Part shown: piece after piece, positions 55,236-64,000 of the stretch
Layout of the letters: every line of letters starts with the position of its first letter
Position numbering within the stretch: position 1 is the first letter of the stretch
Assembly (NCBI RefSeq): GCF_003863335.1
Contig: NZ_RRAZ01000012.1
Coordinates: 62,001 to 126,000 of the forward strand
From: Falsigemmobacter faecalis
Lineage (GTDB): Bacteria; Pseudomonadota; Alphaproteobacteria; Rhodobacterales; Rhodobacteraceae
Direction: 5' to 3'
DNA: 64,000 bases
Made by a program: the position numbers and the translations under genes
The notes under the pieces: model-generated
What the model saw: only the letters and a program-made list of their open reading frames with translations
What the model was told of the DNA's origin: nothing
Databases searched by the model: none

Positions 55236-55673
55236 TTAGTTTTGCAAAATTCCGGCCACGCGGCGCACGGCCAGATCGTAACCCTGCACGCCGCAGCCCG
55301 CGATCACGCCCTCAGCCCGCAGGCTGACATAGGAGTGGTGGCGGAAGCTTTCGCGCTTGTGGATGTTTGAGATATGCACCTCAAGCACCGGACCTTCAAA
55401 GATATTCAGCGCATCAAGGATCGCGACCGAGGTATGGCTGTAAGCCCCGGGGTTGATGATGATCGCATCAAAAGCCCCGCGCGCCTGCTGGATCCAGGTG
55501 ACCAGTTCGCCCTCAAGGTTCGACTGTCGCGCCTCAAGATCAAGCCCGAACGCACGGGCGGTCGTCGTGGCGAGCCGCACCACATCTTCCAGGGTGTCGC
55601 GCCCGTAAACCTCTGGCTGGCGCAGGCCCAGCATATTGAGGTTAGGTCCGTTCAAAAGCAAAATTCCCGCCAT
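55236..55673 (-). CDS. aroQ: 3-dehydroquinate dehydratase, type II
   Basis: A 145-residue enzyme of the shikimate pathway that dehydrates 3-dehydroquinate. The start [21 protein letters not shown] holds the catalytic tyrosine, and the NPGAYSHTS and [17 protein letters not shown] motifs hold the His/Asn residues of the active site. ATG at 55673 with a GGGGGAT upstream. It lies 59 bp after the pgk terminator side on the same strand. Confidence 0.95.
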   Translation of the reverse strand: MAGILLLNGPNLNMLGLRQPEVYGRDTLEDVVRLATTTARAFGLDLEARQSNLEGELVTWIQQARGAFDAIIINPGAYSHTSVAILDALNIFEGPVLEVHISNIHKRESFRHHSYVSLRAEGVIAGCGVQGYDLAVRRVAGILQN

Positions 55674-55691
55674 GGGATCCCCCGCCGCATG

Positions 55692-55725
55692 AAAAAGGCC
55701 GCCCGGGTTCCCCCCCGCGCGGCCT
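55692..55725 (-). terminator. Terminator of pgk
   Basis: A 7-bp outer stem (55696-55702 with 55719-55725) with an inner GC pairing is followed on the minus strand by five T residues. Confidence 0.8.
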
Positions 55726-55732
55726 GGTGCTT

Positions 55733-56923
55733 TTATTGGTCCAGCGCGTCGACGCCGGGCAGGGGCTTGCCCTCCATCCACTCAAGGAAGGCGCCGCCTG
55801 CGGTCGAGATATAGGTGAAATCGGTGGCAGCCCCGGCTTTGTTCAGCGCCGCAACGGTATCGCCGCCACCCGCAACAGAGATCAGCTGACCGGATTTCGT
55901 CAGATCCGCCGCCGCTTTTGCAGCCGCATTGGTGGCCGCATCGAAGGGCTCAATCTCAAAGGCCCCCAGCGGGCCGTTCCAGATCAGCGTGCGGCACTCA
56001 GCAAAGACCTTTGCGATGGCTTCGGCGGTCTTCGGACCGGCATCAAGGATCATCGCATCGGCCGGGCAGGCGAGAGCCGGGACCACGTCATGCGCGGCAT
56101 TGGCTTTGAACTCGCGCGCCACGACCACATCGACGGGCAGGTGGATGGTGCAGCCTGCCTCTTTGGCGCGCGCCAGAATCGCCGCCGCCGTGGGCGCCAT
56201 CTCGCGCTCGGCCAGGCTGTTGCCGACTTCAACGCCCTGCGCCACAAGGAACGTATTGGCCATGCCGCCGCCGATGATCAGATGATCAACTTTGGCCACA
56301 AGGTTCGACAGCAGTTCCAGCTTGGTCGAAACCTTCGCCCCGCCGACGACGGCTGCCAGCGGACGTTTGGGATGGCCGAGCGAGGCATCAAGCGCCTGCA
56401 GCTCGGCTTCCATCTGACGACCCGCACAGGCGGGCAGGGCAGCGGCCAGACCGGAGGTTGAGGCATGGGCGCGGTGCGCAGCCGAAAAGGCGTCGTTCAC
56501 GAAAACGTCACCAAGCTTTGCCAGCGCGGCAATCATCTCAGGCGTATTTTTCTCTTCGCCCGCGTGGAAGCGGGTGTTCTCAAGCAGCAGCGTCTCACCG
56601 GCTTCCTGCGCGGCCACAGCGGCTTCGGCCACCGGACCGATGCAGTCGTTCACAAAGCGGATCGGGCGGCCAAGGCACTCGGCGAGCGCAGGGAAAACCT
56701 GGCTCAGGCTCATTGCCGGGACGACTTTTCCTTTGGGGCGGTCGAAATGCGCCAGAAGAACCGGCTTGCCGCCTTTGTCGAGGATACTCGTGATGGTGGG
56801 GACAATTTTTTCAATCCGGGTGGTGTCCGTCACCTGCCCGTTCTCCAGCGGCACGTTGATATCAACGCGCACAAGAACGGTCTTACCGTTCAGATCCATC
56901 TCATCGAGTGTTTTCCAGGCCAT
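55733..56923 (-). CDS. pgk: Phosphoglycerate kinase
   Basis: A 396-residue glycolytic and Calvin-cycle enzyme that transfers phosphate between 1,3-bisphosphoglycerate and ADP. The N-terminal substrate region is [14 protein letters not shown] (a VDINVPL form of the usual DFNVPL), with [14 protein letters not shown] and [13 protein letters not shown]. The C-terminal ATP part is [17 protein letters not shown] at 56923, with GGAG 6 nt upstream; other in-frame starts further out have no homology. It is divergent from the cyclophilin pair. Confidence 0.96.
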   Translation of the reverse strand: MAWKTLDEMDLNGKTVLVRVDINVPLENGQVTDTTRIEKIVPTITSILDKGGKPVLLAHFDRPKGKVVPAMSLSQVFPALAECLGRPIRFVNDCIGPVAEAAVAAQEAGETLLLENTRFHAGEEKNTPEMIAALAKLGDVFVNDAFSAAHRAHASTSGLAAALPACAGRQMEAELQALDASLGHPKRPLAAVVGGAKVSTKLELLSNLVAKVDHLIIGGGMANTFLVAQGVEVGNSLAEREMAPTAAAILARAKEAGCTIHLPVDVVVAREFKANAAHDVVPALACPADAMILDAGPKTAEAIAKVFAECRTLIWNGPLGAFEIEPFDAATNAAAKAAADLTKSGQLISVAGGGDTVAALNKAGAATDFTYISTAGGAFLEWMEGKPLPGVDALDQ

Positions 56924-57041
56924 TTCCATCTCCGCTTGCGGCGGTTTCTCATTCCTGCCCAGGGCCCGGAAGTCAACAGCTTTGGCCTTTCCCCGTTGCC
57001 GCATTCGCATTAGTCTGCCGCCAGTTACCAAGGAGGCACCT

Positions 57042-57551
57042 ATGGCCGAGTATAAAGACCCGGAAAATACCATCATCATGACGCTGAAGCACGGCGACGT
57101 TGTCATCGAGCTGCTGCCCGATGTCGCGCCGAAACATTCCGAGCGTATGAAAGAGCTGGCACGCGCCGGGGCCTATGACGGCGTGGTCTTCCACCGCGTG
57201 ATCGAGGGCTTCATGGCCCAGACCGGCGATGTGGCCAACGGCAACGCTGATAATGATGCGTTCAACATCCGTCGCGCCGGTACGGGCGGCTCGGATCTGC
57301 CGGATCTGCCGGCGGAATTCTCGCGCATCCCGCATGCCCGCGGCTCGCTGGGGGCGGCGCGTTCGTCGAACCCGAACAGCGCCAACTCGCAGTTCTTCAT
57401 CAACTTCAAAGACAACAGCTTCCTGAATGGCCAGTACACCGTTTACGGTCAGGTCATCTCGGGCATGGAGCATGTCGATAAGATCATCCGTGGTGAGCCG
57501 CCGCAAAGCCCCGACCGGATGATCAAAGTCCGCGTGGCTTCCGATGTCTAA
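57042..57551 (+). CDS. ppiB: Peptidyl-prolyl cis-trans isomerase (cyclophilin), cytoplasmic
   Basis: A 169-residue cyclophilin. The active-site segments [24 protein letters not shown] and the [16 protein letters not shown] core are present. There is no signal peptide, so it is cytoplasmic; it speeds proline isomerisation during folding. ATG at 57042 with AAGGAGG 6 nt upstream. The next gene is a second cyclophilin overlapping it by 8 nt. Confidence 0.95.
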   Translation: MAEYKDPENTIIMTLKHGDVVIELLPDVAPKHSERMKELARAGAYDGVVFHRVIEGFMAQTGDVANGNADNDAFNIRRAGTGGSDLPDLPAEFSRIPHARGSLGAARSSNPNSANSQFFINFKDNSFLNGQYTVYGQVISGMEHVDKIIRGEPPQSPDRMIKVRVASDV

Positions 57552-58095
57552 GGTCGCGCTGCTGGCGGGGGCTTTTGTCTGCGCGGCGGGCATGGCTTTT
57601 GCCGATCCCAAGCTGGTGATCGATATTGCCGGTGAGGCCAATGGCCAGGTTGTGATCAACCTGCGTCCGGATCTGGCTCCGGGCCATGTGGAGCGGGTGG
57701 TGACGCTGGCGAAAGAGGGGGCCTATGACGGCGTCGTCTTTCACCGCGTGATCGAGGGCTTCATGGCGCAGACCGGCGATGTCGAATTCGGCAAAGGCGA
57801 GGATCTGGCCCGCGCAGGTATGGGCGGCTCGGCGCTGCCGGATCTGAAGGCGGAATTCACCCCCGCGCCTTTCGCGCGCGGTGTGGTGGGGGCTGCGCGT
57901 TCGCAGAACCCGGATTCGGCCAACAGCCAGTTCTTCATCACCTTCGCCTCGGCGCCTTTCCTTGACGGTCAGTATACCGTCTTTGGGGAAGTCGAGAGCG
58001 GTATGGAGGTCGTCGATAAGATCCGCCGCGGGGCGGGTCAGTCGGGCGCGGTGAAAAACCCCGATACCATGGTTAAGGTCACCGTTCAGGAGTGA
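57544..58095 (+). CDS. Peptidyl-prolyl cis-trans isomerase (cyclophilin), exported paralogue
   Basis: A 183-residue protein with a Sec signal peptide ([19 protein letters not shown], predicted cut before DPK) and a full cyclophilin domain: [16 protein letters not shown] is identical to the upstream copy, then [10 protein letters not shown] and LDGQYTVFGEVESGM. It should act in the periplasm. It overlaps ppiB by 8 nt, so translation is probably coupled. The two copies are close paralogues from a duplication. Confidence 0.93.
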   Translation: MSKVALLAGAFVCAAGMAFADPKLVIDIAGEANGQVVINLRPDLAPGHVERVVTLAKEGAYDGVVFHRVIEGFMAQTGDVEFGKGEDLARAGMGGSALPDLKAEFTPAPFARGVVGAARSQNPDSANSQFFITFASAPFLDGQYTVFGEVESGMEVVDKIRRGAGQSGAVKNPDTMVKVTVQE

Positions 58096-58105
58096 TCTGA
58101 CACAG

Positions 58106-58130
58106 CGGGGGCCTTCGGGCCCCCGTTTCC
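58106..58130 (+). terminator. Terminator of the cyclophilin pair
   Basis: An 8-bp stem (58106-58113 with 58118-58125) with a TTCG loop and a short T-run. Confidence 0.85.
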
Positions 58131-58165
58131 TTTTGCGGCTTTACGCGTTCTGCGGGGGGGGCGTC

Positions 58166-58477
58166 TCAGTCTGTGGGATCTGCCGGGCAGCGCAGCGTGG
58201 TGCGCATCTCGCCGCTGTCGCCCTGCAGGGTTGCGGCATTGATCGGGCAGCCGGTCACCTGCTCCAGCAATGTCGTCATCGCCTCACGCGTGGCGCGGTG
58301 CCGGCCGGGCCGCAGAAAGCCCATGCGGATGATCTCAGCCCGGTTGCCTTTCTGATAGACGACGTAATCCCGCCCTGCGTGTCGGATATCTGTCCGTTTT
58401 GCGCCGTAAAATTCCGGCGCGGGCTGGGCGCCGCAGGCTGCAAGAAGAAACGTTAAAGGCAGAGCGATCCGATACAT
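58166..58477 (-). CDS. Small lipoprotein of unknown function
   Basis: A 103-residue protein with a lipoprotein signal (TFLLAACG, lipidated cysteine near residue 15). Downstream there is a mixed region with three further cysteines near the C-terminus (GCPIN, LRCPAD). No family is recognised, and no enzyme motif is visible. It is divergent from ade, with about 170 bp between, which contains a dyad at 58509-58529. Confidence 0.75.
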   Translation of the reverse strand: MYRIALPLTFLLAACGAQPAPEFYGAKRTDIRHAGRDYVVYQKGNRAEIIRMGFLRPGRHRATREAMTTLLEQVTGCPINAATLQGDSGEMRTTLRCPADPTD

Positions 58478-58508
58478 GTAAGCGGGATACTCCGGTATGG
58501 TTAATAAT

Positions 58509-58529
58509 CTGCTAAGACAGGTCTAGCAG
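58509..58529. promoter_or_regulatory. Dyad between the lipoprotein gene and ade
   Basis: CTGCTA (58509-58514) and TAGCAG (58524-58529) are inverted, with an inner GAC/GTC pair, giving one near-continuous palindrome. It is a candidate operator; no known binding protein is matched. Confidence 0.35.
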
Positions 58530-58648
58530 CCCCTTCGCTTCACGGCCAGTCACCTGCGGTCACGGCTGCGACATTCTGTGCGAATATGGCTGTATCACCC
58601 GAGGCCCGGCGGGGCTAATCTGCGCCGGTGAAATTTAAGGGAAACCCG

Positions 58649-60346
58649 ATGTCTCAGCTGCAAAACCGCATCCGTCAGGGCCGTGGGGCCGAACCCGCCG
58701 ATCTGGTGCTGAAGGGGGGGCGGGTGCTCTGCACCGTCACCGGCGCACTGATTGCGGGCGATGTGGCGATCTGCGGCGGCACCATCGTGGGTCTGGGGCA
58801 CAGCTATGAGGGGCGGCGCGAGATCGATGTCTCGGGCAAGATCCTCGTCCCCGGCTTTATTGACACGCATCTGCATATCGAAAGCTCGCTGGTGACGCCC
58901 TTTGAGTTTGACCGCTGTGTTACCCCGCGTGGTGTGACCACGGTGATTTGTGATCCGCATGAGATCGCCAATGTCGCGGGGGTGCCGGGGCTGCAGTATT
59001 TCCTCGATGCGGCGTCAAAGACGGTGATGGACATTCGGGTGAATCTCTCGTCCTGCGTGCCCTCCTCGCCGATGGAGACGGCGGGGGCGCGGATCCTGGC
59101 GGATGATCTTTTGCCGCTGGCGGATCACCCGCAGGTCATCGGGCTTGCGGAATTTATGAACTACCCCGGCGTCATCTATGAAGACCCCGAGTGTATGGCG
59201 AAGCTGGAAGCCTTTCAGGGCCGCCATATCGACGGCCATGCGCCGCTGCTGTCGGGGCGGGATCTGAACGCCTATGTCACGGCCGGGATCCGGACCGAGC
59301 ATGAGGCCACTTCGGCGGCCGAGGCCGTTGAAAAGCTGCAGCGCGGGCTGCGGGTGCTGATCCGCGAAGGCTCGGTCTCGCGCGATCTTGAGGCCCTGGC
59401 TCCGGTGCTGACCGATCTGACCTCGGCCTATATGTGCCTGTGCACCGACGACCGGAACCCGCTGGATATCGCTGAGCATGGCCATCTGGACTATATGATC
59501 CGCACGCTGATCGCGAAGGGCTGTCCGCCGCTGGCGGTTTACCGCGCGGCGAGCCTGTCGGCGGCAGAGGCCTTTGGTCTGAAAGACCGTGGTCAGATCA
59601 GCCCCGGCAAGCGCGCCGATATTGCGGTGATCGACAGCCTTGAGGGCTGTCATGCCTCGCTGGTGCTGTGCAACGGGGTGGTGGCTGATGACGCGGCCTT
59701 TGCGGCGCGCAGCCTGATCGAGCCGGTGGCGCGCAATTCGGTCAAAGCGGCAAAAGTCACGGCGCAGGACTTCCGCCACCGTGGCAACCGCGATGAGCTG
59801 CCGGTGATCGGTATTCTGCCGGGCAAGATCATCACCGAGCATCTGCGGGTGGAGATCGCGCCGCAGGATGGTGACCGTAAGCCCGATGTGGCCCGCGATC
59901 TGATGCGCATCACGGTGATCGAGCGGCATGGCATCAACGGCAATATTGCCAATGGCTTTGTGAAGGGCTTTGGCATGACGCGGGGGGCGATCGCCTCGAC
60001 CGTTTGCCATGATCACCACAATATCGCTGTGGTGGGGGCGGATTACGCCGATATGGCGCTGGCGGCCAACCGTCTGGGTGAGATTGAGGGCGGCTTTGTC
60101 GTGGTGGCGGGGGGGGAGGTTCTGGCGGAACTTTCGCTGCCGGTGGCCGGGCTCATGAGCCTTGAGAGCTTTGAGGCGGTGCGCGGGAAACTGGTCGATC
60201 TGCGGGCGGCGGCCAGGACGCTGGGCGTGGTGCTGGATGAGCCGTTTTTGCAGCTGGCTTTTGTGGCGCTGCCGGTAATCCCGCATCTGAAGATCACGGA
60301 TCGTGGCATGGTCGATGTCGACCGCTTTGAGCTGATCGCGGATTAA
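58649..60346 (+). CDS. ade: Adenine deaminase
   Basis: A 565-residue amidohydrolase that deaminates adenine to hypoxanthine in purine salvage. The metal-binding segments are [12 protein letters not shown] near the N-terminus and [10 protein letters not shown] in the C-terminal half, where the catalytic residues of this unusual family lie. Further hallmarks are [12 protein letters not shown]-like [15 protein letters not shown] and GVLNGMVVA-type [14 protein letters not shown] at 58649 with AAGGGA 7 nt upstream; the earlier ATG in frame has no such site. Confidence 0.95.
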   Translation: MSQLQNRIRQGRGAEPADLVLKGGRVLCTVTGALIAGDVAICGGTIVGLGHSYEGRREIDVSGKILVPGFIDTHLHIESSLVTPFEFDRCVTPRGVTTVICDPHEIANVAGVPGLQYFLDAASKTVMDIRVNLSSCVPSSPMETAGARILADDLLPLADHPQVIGLAEFMNYPGVIYEDPECMAKLEAFQGRHIDGHAPLLSGRDLNAYVTAGIRTEHEATSAAEAVEKLQRGLRVLIREGSVSRDLEALAPVLTDLTSAYMCLCTDDRNPLDIAEHGHLDYMIRTLIAKGCPPLAVYRAASLSAAEAFGLKDRGQISPGKRADIAVIDSLEGCHASLVLCNGVVADDAAFAARSLIEPVARNSVKAAKVTAQDFRHRGNRDELPVIGILPGKIITEHLRVEIAPQDGDRKPDVARDLMRITVIERHGINGNIANGFVKGFGMTRGAIASTVCHDHHNIAVVGADYADMALAANRLGEIEGGFVVVAGGEVLAELSLPVAGLMSLESFEAVRGKLVDLRAAARTLGVVLDEPFLQLAFVALPVIPHLKITDRGMVDVDRFELIAD

Positions 60347-60358
60347 GCGGCGAAGGCC

Positions 60359-60404
60359 GGGGGCGCTGCCCCCGGACCCCCGGAGTATTTGGAAAAAGCC
60401 AAAG
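60359..60404. repeat. GGGGCGCTGCCCC element joined to the GAGTATTT repeat (copy 3)
   Basis: GGGGGCGCTGCCCCC (60359-60373) is followed 10 nt later by GAGTATTTGGAAAAAGCC (from 60383). Both elements match copies elsewhere in the window (48371 and 17823/30561), here joined in one intergenic unit after ade. Confidence 0.7.
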
Positions 60405-60422
60405 CCCTGGGGTGGGGGCATT

Positions 60423-60449
60423 AAAAAAGGGGCGCTGGGGCCCCTTTTT
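60423..60449. terminator. Bidirectional terminator between ade and the DUF6324-like gene
   Basis: A 10-bp perfect stem (60424-60433 with 60440-60449) has an A-run in the left arm and a T-run in the right arm, serving both convergent genes. Confidence 0.85.
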
Positions 60450-60450
60450 C

Positions 60451-60672
60451 TTATTTCTTCGGCTTGCCGGATTTGCCGGCGGCGCTGTCGGCGATGCGGC
60501 GGGCCGCCTCAGCGGCGGAGCGCAGTTCTTCGGCGATCTCTTCGGCCTCTTCGGGGTCGAAATCGAGCGGCAGCTCAACCCCGTCGGCTTCGAGATAGAT
60601 GCGGACCATGCCCAGAGTGGTCGGGCCGATCTGCAGATTGGCGGCGATGTCGCTTTGTTTGTCGATGCCCAT
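60451..60672 (-). CDS. Small acidic protein, DUF6324-like
   Basis: A 73-residue protein that opens GIDKQSDIAANLQIGPTTLG, then VRIYLEADGVELPLDFDPEE, and ends in a Lys-rich tail. This matches, from memory, the DUF6324 family of Rhodobacterales; function unknown. It is highly charged, with a probable helical C-terminus. ATG at 60672 with AGGTCC upstream. It is convergent with ade and shares its terminator. Confidence 0.75.
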   Translation of the reverse strand: MGIDKQSDIAANLQIGPTTLGMVRIYLEADGVELPLDFDPEEAEEIAEELRSAAEAARRIADSAAGKSGKPKK

Positions 60673-60755
60673 GGAAGGACCTCCGGCGATGACGAATAAA
60701 GCCCGGACCTAGCGCGGATCGCTCAGTCGTGCAAGGACCGGGCAGGGGCAGTGCC

Positions 60756-61910
60756 TCAGCCCCGGGCGGCTTTCAGGGCCTGATCCATGTCGTTAAAGAG
60801 ATCTTCCACATCCTCAATGCCGATCGAGAGGCGCAGAAGATCGCTCGGGCAGGGGGTGCCGGGGCCTTCAATCGAGGCACGGTGCTCAATGAGGCTTTCG
60901 ACGCCGCCGAGCGAAGTGGCGCGTTTCCAGAGCTTTACCTTTGCTGCGGTGGCGATGGCGGCGGCCTCTCCGCCCGAGACGCGGATGGAGATCATATAGC
61001 CAAAGCCGTTTTCCATCTGTGCGGCTGCGACATCATGGCCGGGGTGCTGCGGCAGGCCCGGATAGAGGACCTGGGCCACCAGCGGATGGGCGGCAAAGCG
61101 TTTTGCGAGCGCCTCGGCGGCTTTGGCCTGGGCTTCGGCGCGCAGATGGAAGGTGCGCAGGCCGCGCATCAGCAGGAAGGCCTCAAAGGGGCCGAGGATC
61201 GAGCCGATGGCGCTGCGGATGCGTTTGACGCGCGCCCAGTAAGCATCGTCTTTTGCCGCCATCAGCACGCCGCCGATGACATCGGAGTGGCCGTTGAGGA
61301 TTTTGGAGACCGAATGCATGACCACATCTGCGCCCAAGGTCAGCGGGCGGGTGTGGAAGGGCGAGGCCACGGTGCTGTCGACGGCAAAGAGCGCGCCATG
61401 GGCATGGGCAAGATCGGCGGCCGCGCGGATATCGGTGATGGTCCAGAGCGGGTTCGACGGCACCTCGGCCCAGATGAGTTTGGTTTTGCCAGGCCGGATC
61501 GCGGCCTCAATCTGCGCAAGGCTGTCCATCTCAACGAAGGTCACGCTGAGGCCAAGGGCGGGGGCATCTTCAAAAAGCCAGCGGCGCAGCGCCCAGTACA
61601 TGACTTTTGGCGCAATGACATGGGCGCCCGGTTCCAGCGCCATGAAAACGGCGGTGGCCGCAGCCATGCCCGAGCCGAACAGCAGCGCCCCGGCTTCGGC
61701 CTCTTCGAGGTGGGCGAGTACGGCTTCGGCTTCGCGAATGGTGGAATTGTCGGGGCGGCCGTAGCAATAGCCCGAGGAATAGGCGTTGTCTTCGTCGCGG
61801 ATATAGGTGGTGGCGACATGGATCGGCGGCACCACGGCTTTGGTGATCGGGTCAATCGCCCCCATCGCGTGAACGGCGAGAGTGCGCGGGCTGTAGGTCG
61901 TTTTGTCCAT
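60756..61910 (-). CDS. Cys/Met-metabolism PLP-dependent enzyme (cystathionine synthase/lyase type)
   Basis: A 384-residue fold-type I PLP enzyme. The PLP lysine is about K204 in HSVSKILNGHSDVIGG, and the GxGMAAA loop is LLFGSGMAAATAVF. Motifs YGRPDNSTIREAE and WAEVPSNPLW are present. The family includes cystathionine gamma-synthase, beta-lyase and methionine gamma-lyase; this one cannot be assigned to a single reaction. ATG at 61910. It is divergent from an Lrp-type regulator gene, which probably controls it. Confidence 0.9.
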   Translation of the reverse strand: MDKTTYSPRTLAVHAMGAIDPITKAVVPPIHVATTYIRDEDNAYSSGYCYGRPDNSTIREAEAVLAHLEEAEAGALLFGSGMAAATAVFMALEPGAHVIAPKVMYWALRRWLFEDAPALGLSVTFVEMDSLAQIEAAIRPGKTKLIWAEVPSNPLWTITDIRAAADLAHAHGALFAVDSTVASPFHTRPLTLGADVVMHSVSKILNGHSDVIGGVLMAAKDDAYWARVKRIRSAIGSILGPFEAFLLMRGLRTFHLRAEAQAKAAEALAKRFAAHPLVAQVLYPGLPQHPGHDVAAAQMENGFGYMISIRVSGGEAAAIATAAKVKLWKRATSLGGVESLIEHRASIEGPGTPCPSDLLRLSIGIEDVEDLFNDMDQALKAARG

Positions 61911-62039
61911 GTCGCTGGAATCCCTGATGGTCTTTTGGGCAGTGGCATTGCCCCGAGCCTGGAAATTAGCGGATTTCTCTGGCGAAAGATGGCGTTTTTT
62001 CGCGCCGTGTGACAAAAATCGTCAAAGAGCGGGGGTGTT

Positions 62040-62516
62040 ATGGCGAAAAGCATTGAACTTGATCAGTTTGACCAGGCTTTGCTGCGCGAGATGCAAAGTG
62101 ACAACCAGACCCCGGCGCGGGTGCTGGCCGAAAGGGTGGGGCTGTCGCAAAGCGCGGTGCTGCGCCGGTTGCGGCGGCTGCGCGACGAGGGGGTGATCGT
62201 CGCGGATGTCTCGGTGGTGAACCCTGCCGTGATGGGGGTGCCGCTGACCATTCATGTGCTGGTCTCGATCGATCAGGGGGCGCGGCAGGCGGCGGCTTTT
62301 TCAAAGAAACTGCAGGGCCGGTCAGAGGTCATTCAGGCGTCTTACGTCACGGGGGGCGCGGATTTTGCGCTGCTGCTGCAGCTTGAGAGCATGGAGGCCT
62401 ATGCGCAGTTTGCGGCTGAGGTCTTTCATGCCGATCCGCATGTGTCGTCCTTTTACACCTATGTCGCGATGCGCGAGGTGGTCGGGCCTGCTCACCGCCG
62501 GTCCGCCCGCCGGTGA
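62040..62516 (+). CDS. Lrp/AsnC-family regulator
   Basis: A 158-residue feast/famine regulator. The N-terminal helix-turn-helix (about 5-55) has LDQFDQALLREMQSDNQTPA and LSQSAVLRRLRRLRDEGVIV. The C-terminal RAM ligand domain (about 70-145) has VIQASYVTGGADFALLLQLE. Members often sense amino acids and control divergent neighbours; here that is a PLP enzyme of sulfur amino-acid metabolism, 129 bp away. ATG at 62040. Confidence 0.92.
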   Translation: MAKSIELDQFDQALLREMQSDNQTPARVLAERVGLSQSAVLRRLRRLRDEGVIVADVSVVNPAVMGVPLTIHVLVSIDQGARQAAAFSKKLQGRSEVIQASYVTGGADFALLLQLESMEAYAQFAAEVFHADPHVSSFYTYVAMREVVGPAHRRSARR

Positions 62517-62837
62517 GGCCTGCATTCAGCTCAGAAGTCTGCCGCGCAGAACTGCTGCCAGCGGAAAGGCAAGGCGCGATAATCAGTCGTTTTTTGTCCA
62601 TAGCCTCCGCCTGTCCGGAATGCGGGCCGGGCTGTCAGACTGTCTGACACCGCAGCACCGACGTGAACGAAGGTGCCGCGGGTTCGCGAGGGGATGTCTG
62701 CCCTGCGACCAATTCCCGGGGCTGAGGCCCCGGTGGCCGGAATAACCAAACCGGTCTGAACTCTTTTCGACCTGAGGCAGACAGAAAGGCTGGCCGCGCC
62801 TGTCAGGCACCGCCTGACCTGTCTGCCTGCCGCAGTT
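62517..62837 (-). other. Structured intergenic region after erpA
   Basis: About 320 bp without a gene. It contains a 10-bp inverted repeat, AGGCAGACAG (62775-62784) with CTGTCTGCCT (62819-62828), enclosing a nested CTGTCAGGC-type pairing, plus another CTGTCAGACTGTCTGACA near 62635-62650. No class of RNA is recognised. Confidence 0.45.
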
Positions 62838-63170
62838 TCACATCGAGAATGAGGTTCCGCAGCCGCAGGAGCTGGAGGCATTCGGGTTCTCAATGACAAA
62901 GTGCGCCCCGATCAGCTCATCGGTGAAATCGATCTTTGCCGCCTGCAGGAAGGGCAGGGAGACCGGATCGATCAGCACCTTCTGGCCTGCGCGCTCCAGC
63001 ACGATGTCATCCGGGGCCGGCTCATCGAGCTTGATATCATAGTGAAAACCCGAGCAGCCGCCGCCTTCAACGGCCACGCGCAGGGGCTTTTGCTCACCCA
63101 TGGCTTCAGAGATTTCAGAAAGCCGCGCCCAGGCGCGGTCGGTGACAGTGGGGGGCAGCGTCAGGGACAT
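62838..63170 (-). CDS. erpA: Iron-sulfur cluster insertion protein ErpA
   Basis: A 110-residue A-type carrier that delivers Fe-S clusters to target proteins. The three conserved cysteines are C39 in GGGCSGF and C102, C104 in SCGCG. It opens [19 protein letters not shown], as in alphaproteobacterial members. ATG at 63170 is preferred to an ATG 12 nt upstream on family length; neither has a strong ribosome-binding site. It is divergent from dgt. Confidence 0.93.
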   Translation of the reverse strand: MSLTLPPTVTDRAWARLSEISEAMGEQKPLRVAVEGGGCSGFHYDIKLDEPAPDDIVLERAGQKVLIDPVSLPFLQAAKIDFTDELIGAHFVIENPNASSSCGCGTSFSM

Positions 63171-63245
63171 GGCGGCGATCATTGCGTTAAGTTTCTATCC
63201 GGTGTGAATATAGGCCTGATGACTGCCAGCGACAAGGAAGGCCAG

Positions 63246-64000
63246 ATGCTCGCCCCCTATGCCTGCCACCCGGACGCCAGCCGTGGCCGCCTCTCTGAAG
63301 AACGCATGAGCACCTTTCGCTCACCCTTTCAGCGCGATCGCGACCGGATCATTCACTCCTCCGCCTTTCGCCGTCTGAAGCATAAGACCCAGGTCTTTGT
63401 GGAACATGAGGGGGATTATTACCGCACCCGGCTGACCCATTCGATCGAAGTGGCCCAGGTGGCGCGTACCATCGCGGGCGTGCTGGGGCTGAACTCGGAG
63501 CTGGCCGAGGCCGTGGCGCTGGCGCATGATCTGGGGCACACGCCCTTCGGGCACACCGGCGAGGATGCTTTGGCCGAGCTGATGGCGCCCTATGGCGGCT
63601 TTGATCACAACGCCCAGGCCCTGCGGATCGTGACCCGGCTTGAGCGGCATTACGCGGATTTCGACGGGCTGAACCTCACCTGGGAGACGCTGGAGGGCAT
63701 CGCTAAGCACAATGGCCCCGTCACCGGCCCCTTCGCGGATCCTAAACATGCGGCGGAGCCCTTGCCCTATGCCCTGGCCGAAGCCAATGCGATGTGGGAT
63801 CTTGAACTTTCGACCTTCGCCAGCGCCGAGGCCCAGGTCGCAGCCATTGCCGATGACATCGCCTATTCGCATCACGATCTGCATGACGGTCTGCGCTCGG
63901 GTCTTTTTGATGAGGCGGATCTTGAGGCGCTCCCGGTCACCGGCCCGGCCTTCGCGGCGGTGGATCGTCTCTATCCTGGCCTCGAGCGGATGCGCCGCCG
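63246..64000 (+). CDS. dgt: Deoxyguanosinetriphosphate triphosphohydrolase-like protein, 5' part
   Basis: The gene runs off the right edge; 251 codons are visible. The HD-domain metal residues are H65 in [10 protein letters not shown] and H94-D95 in [13 protein letters not shown]. The opening [19 protein letters not shown] is typical of the Rhodobacterales family. These enzymes split dNTPs to nucleosides and triphosphate. ATG at 63246 with AAGGAAGG 6 nt upstream; an in-frame ATG at 63219 is weaker. The C-terminal part is outside the window. Confidence 0.92.
   Translation, partial: MLAPYACHPDASRGRLSEERMSTFRSPFQRDRDRIIHSSAFRRLKHKTQVFVEHEGDYYRTRLTHSIEVAQVARTIAGVLGLNSELAEAVALAHDLGHTPFGHTGEDALAELMAPYGGFDHNAQALRIVTRLERHYADFDGLNLTWETLEGIAKHNGPVTGPFADPKHAAEPLPYALAEANAMWDLELSTFASAEAQVAAIADDIAYSHHDLHDGLRSGLFDEADLEALPVTGPAFAAVDRLYPGLERMRR

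Overview
The window looks like chromosomal DNA of a high-GC alphaproteobacterium of the Rhodobacterales/Paracoccaceae (Rhodobacter, Paracoccus and relatives). Evidence is the F1-only atpHAGDC operon, a DUF1476 protein (the zeta inhibitor of the ATP synthase known from Paracoccus), a DUF4167 protein beside prfA-prmC, PAS_5 and DUF6324-like proteins, RTX/Hint secreted proteins, and the protein sequences themselves. No tRNA, rRNA, CRISPR array, transposase or phage gene was seen. Most genes are core metabolism or information processing, separated by clear hairpin terminators.

Layout. 1-1.5 kb: a partial gph and asd. 1.7-9.2 kb: a surface-polysaccharide block with two large divergent glycosyltransferase genes (one fused to an alpha/beta-hydrolase-like domain), a Wza/KpsD-type export lipoprotein and a KpsS-like capsule protein whose 3' end is duplicated in degenerate form. 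9.4-17.7 kb: ribE-prfA-prmC, a DUF4167 protein, a PAS protein, a copper chaperone, a RarD-type permease, anmK and tyrS. 17.8-21.1 kb: the ATPase zeta subunit gene, a purC with altered active-site residues, purS, then a cysteine-rich MarR regulator divergent from an RpoH-like sigma factor with shared palindromes between them. 21.1-25.3 kb: clpA, gloB and a methyltransferase. 25.5-30.5 kb: atpHAGDC. 30.5-38.5 kb: a 24-bp inverted repeat, fabG, acpP, a DUF2254 membrane protein, dnaB, pyrE, an MFS permease and serS. 38.8-43.5 kb: a PRC-barrel protein and a large RTX-Hint protein in a gene-poor stretch. 43.5-46.1 kb: a MobA-like nucleotidyltransferase and rpsB-tsf. 46.3-54.1 kb: a LuxR solo, an FAD oxidoreductase and the valine-degradation genes mmsA-acd-hibch-mmsB with a divergent LysR gene. 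54.1-64 kb: a CBS protein, coaD, aroQ, pgk, two tandem cyclophilins, a lipoprotein, ade, a DUF6324-like protein, a Cys/Met-metabolism PLP enzyme with a divergent Lrp regulator, erpA and the start of dgt.

How genes work together. atpHAGDC encodes F1 and the DUF1476 protein is its likely inhibitor. mmsA, the acyl-CoA dehydrogenase, the hydrolase and mmsB are successive steps from isobutyryl-CoA to propionyl-CoA. The glycosyltransferases, KpsS and the export lipoprotein should build and export a capsule-like polymer, but the ABC transporter and KpsC are not in the window. The least ordinary items are the MarR/RpoH module, the altered purC with a perfect 18-bp hairpin in its leader, the glycosyltransferase-hydrolase fusion, the kpsS 3' duplication, the dispersed GAGTATTT repeat and the RTX-Hint region.
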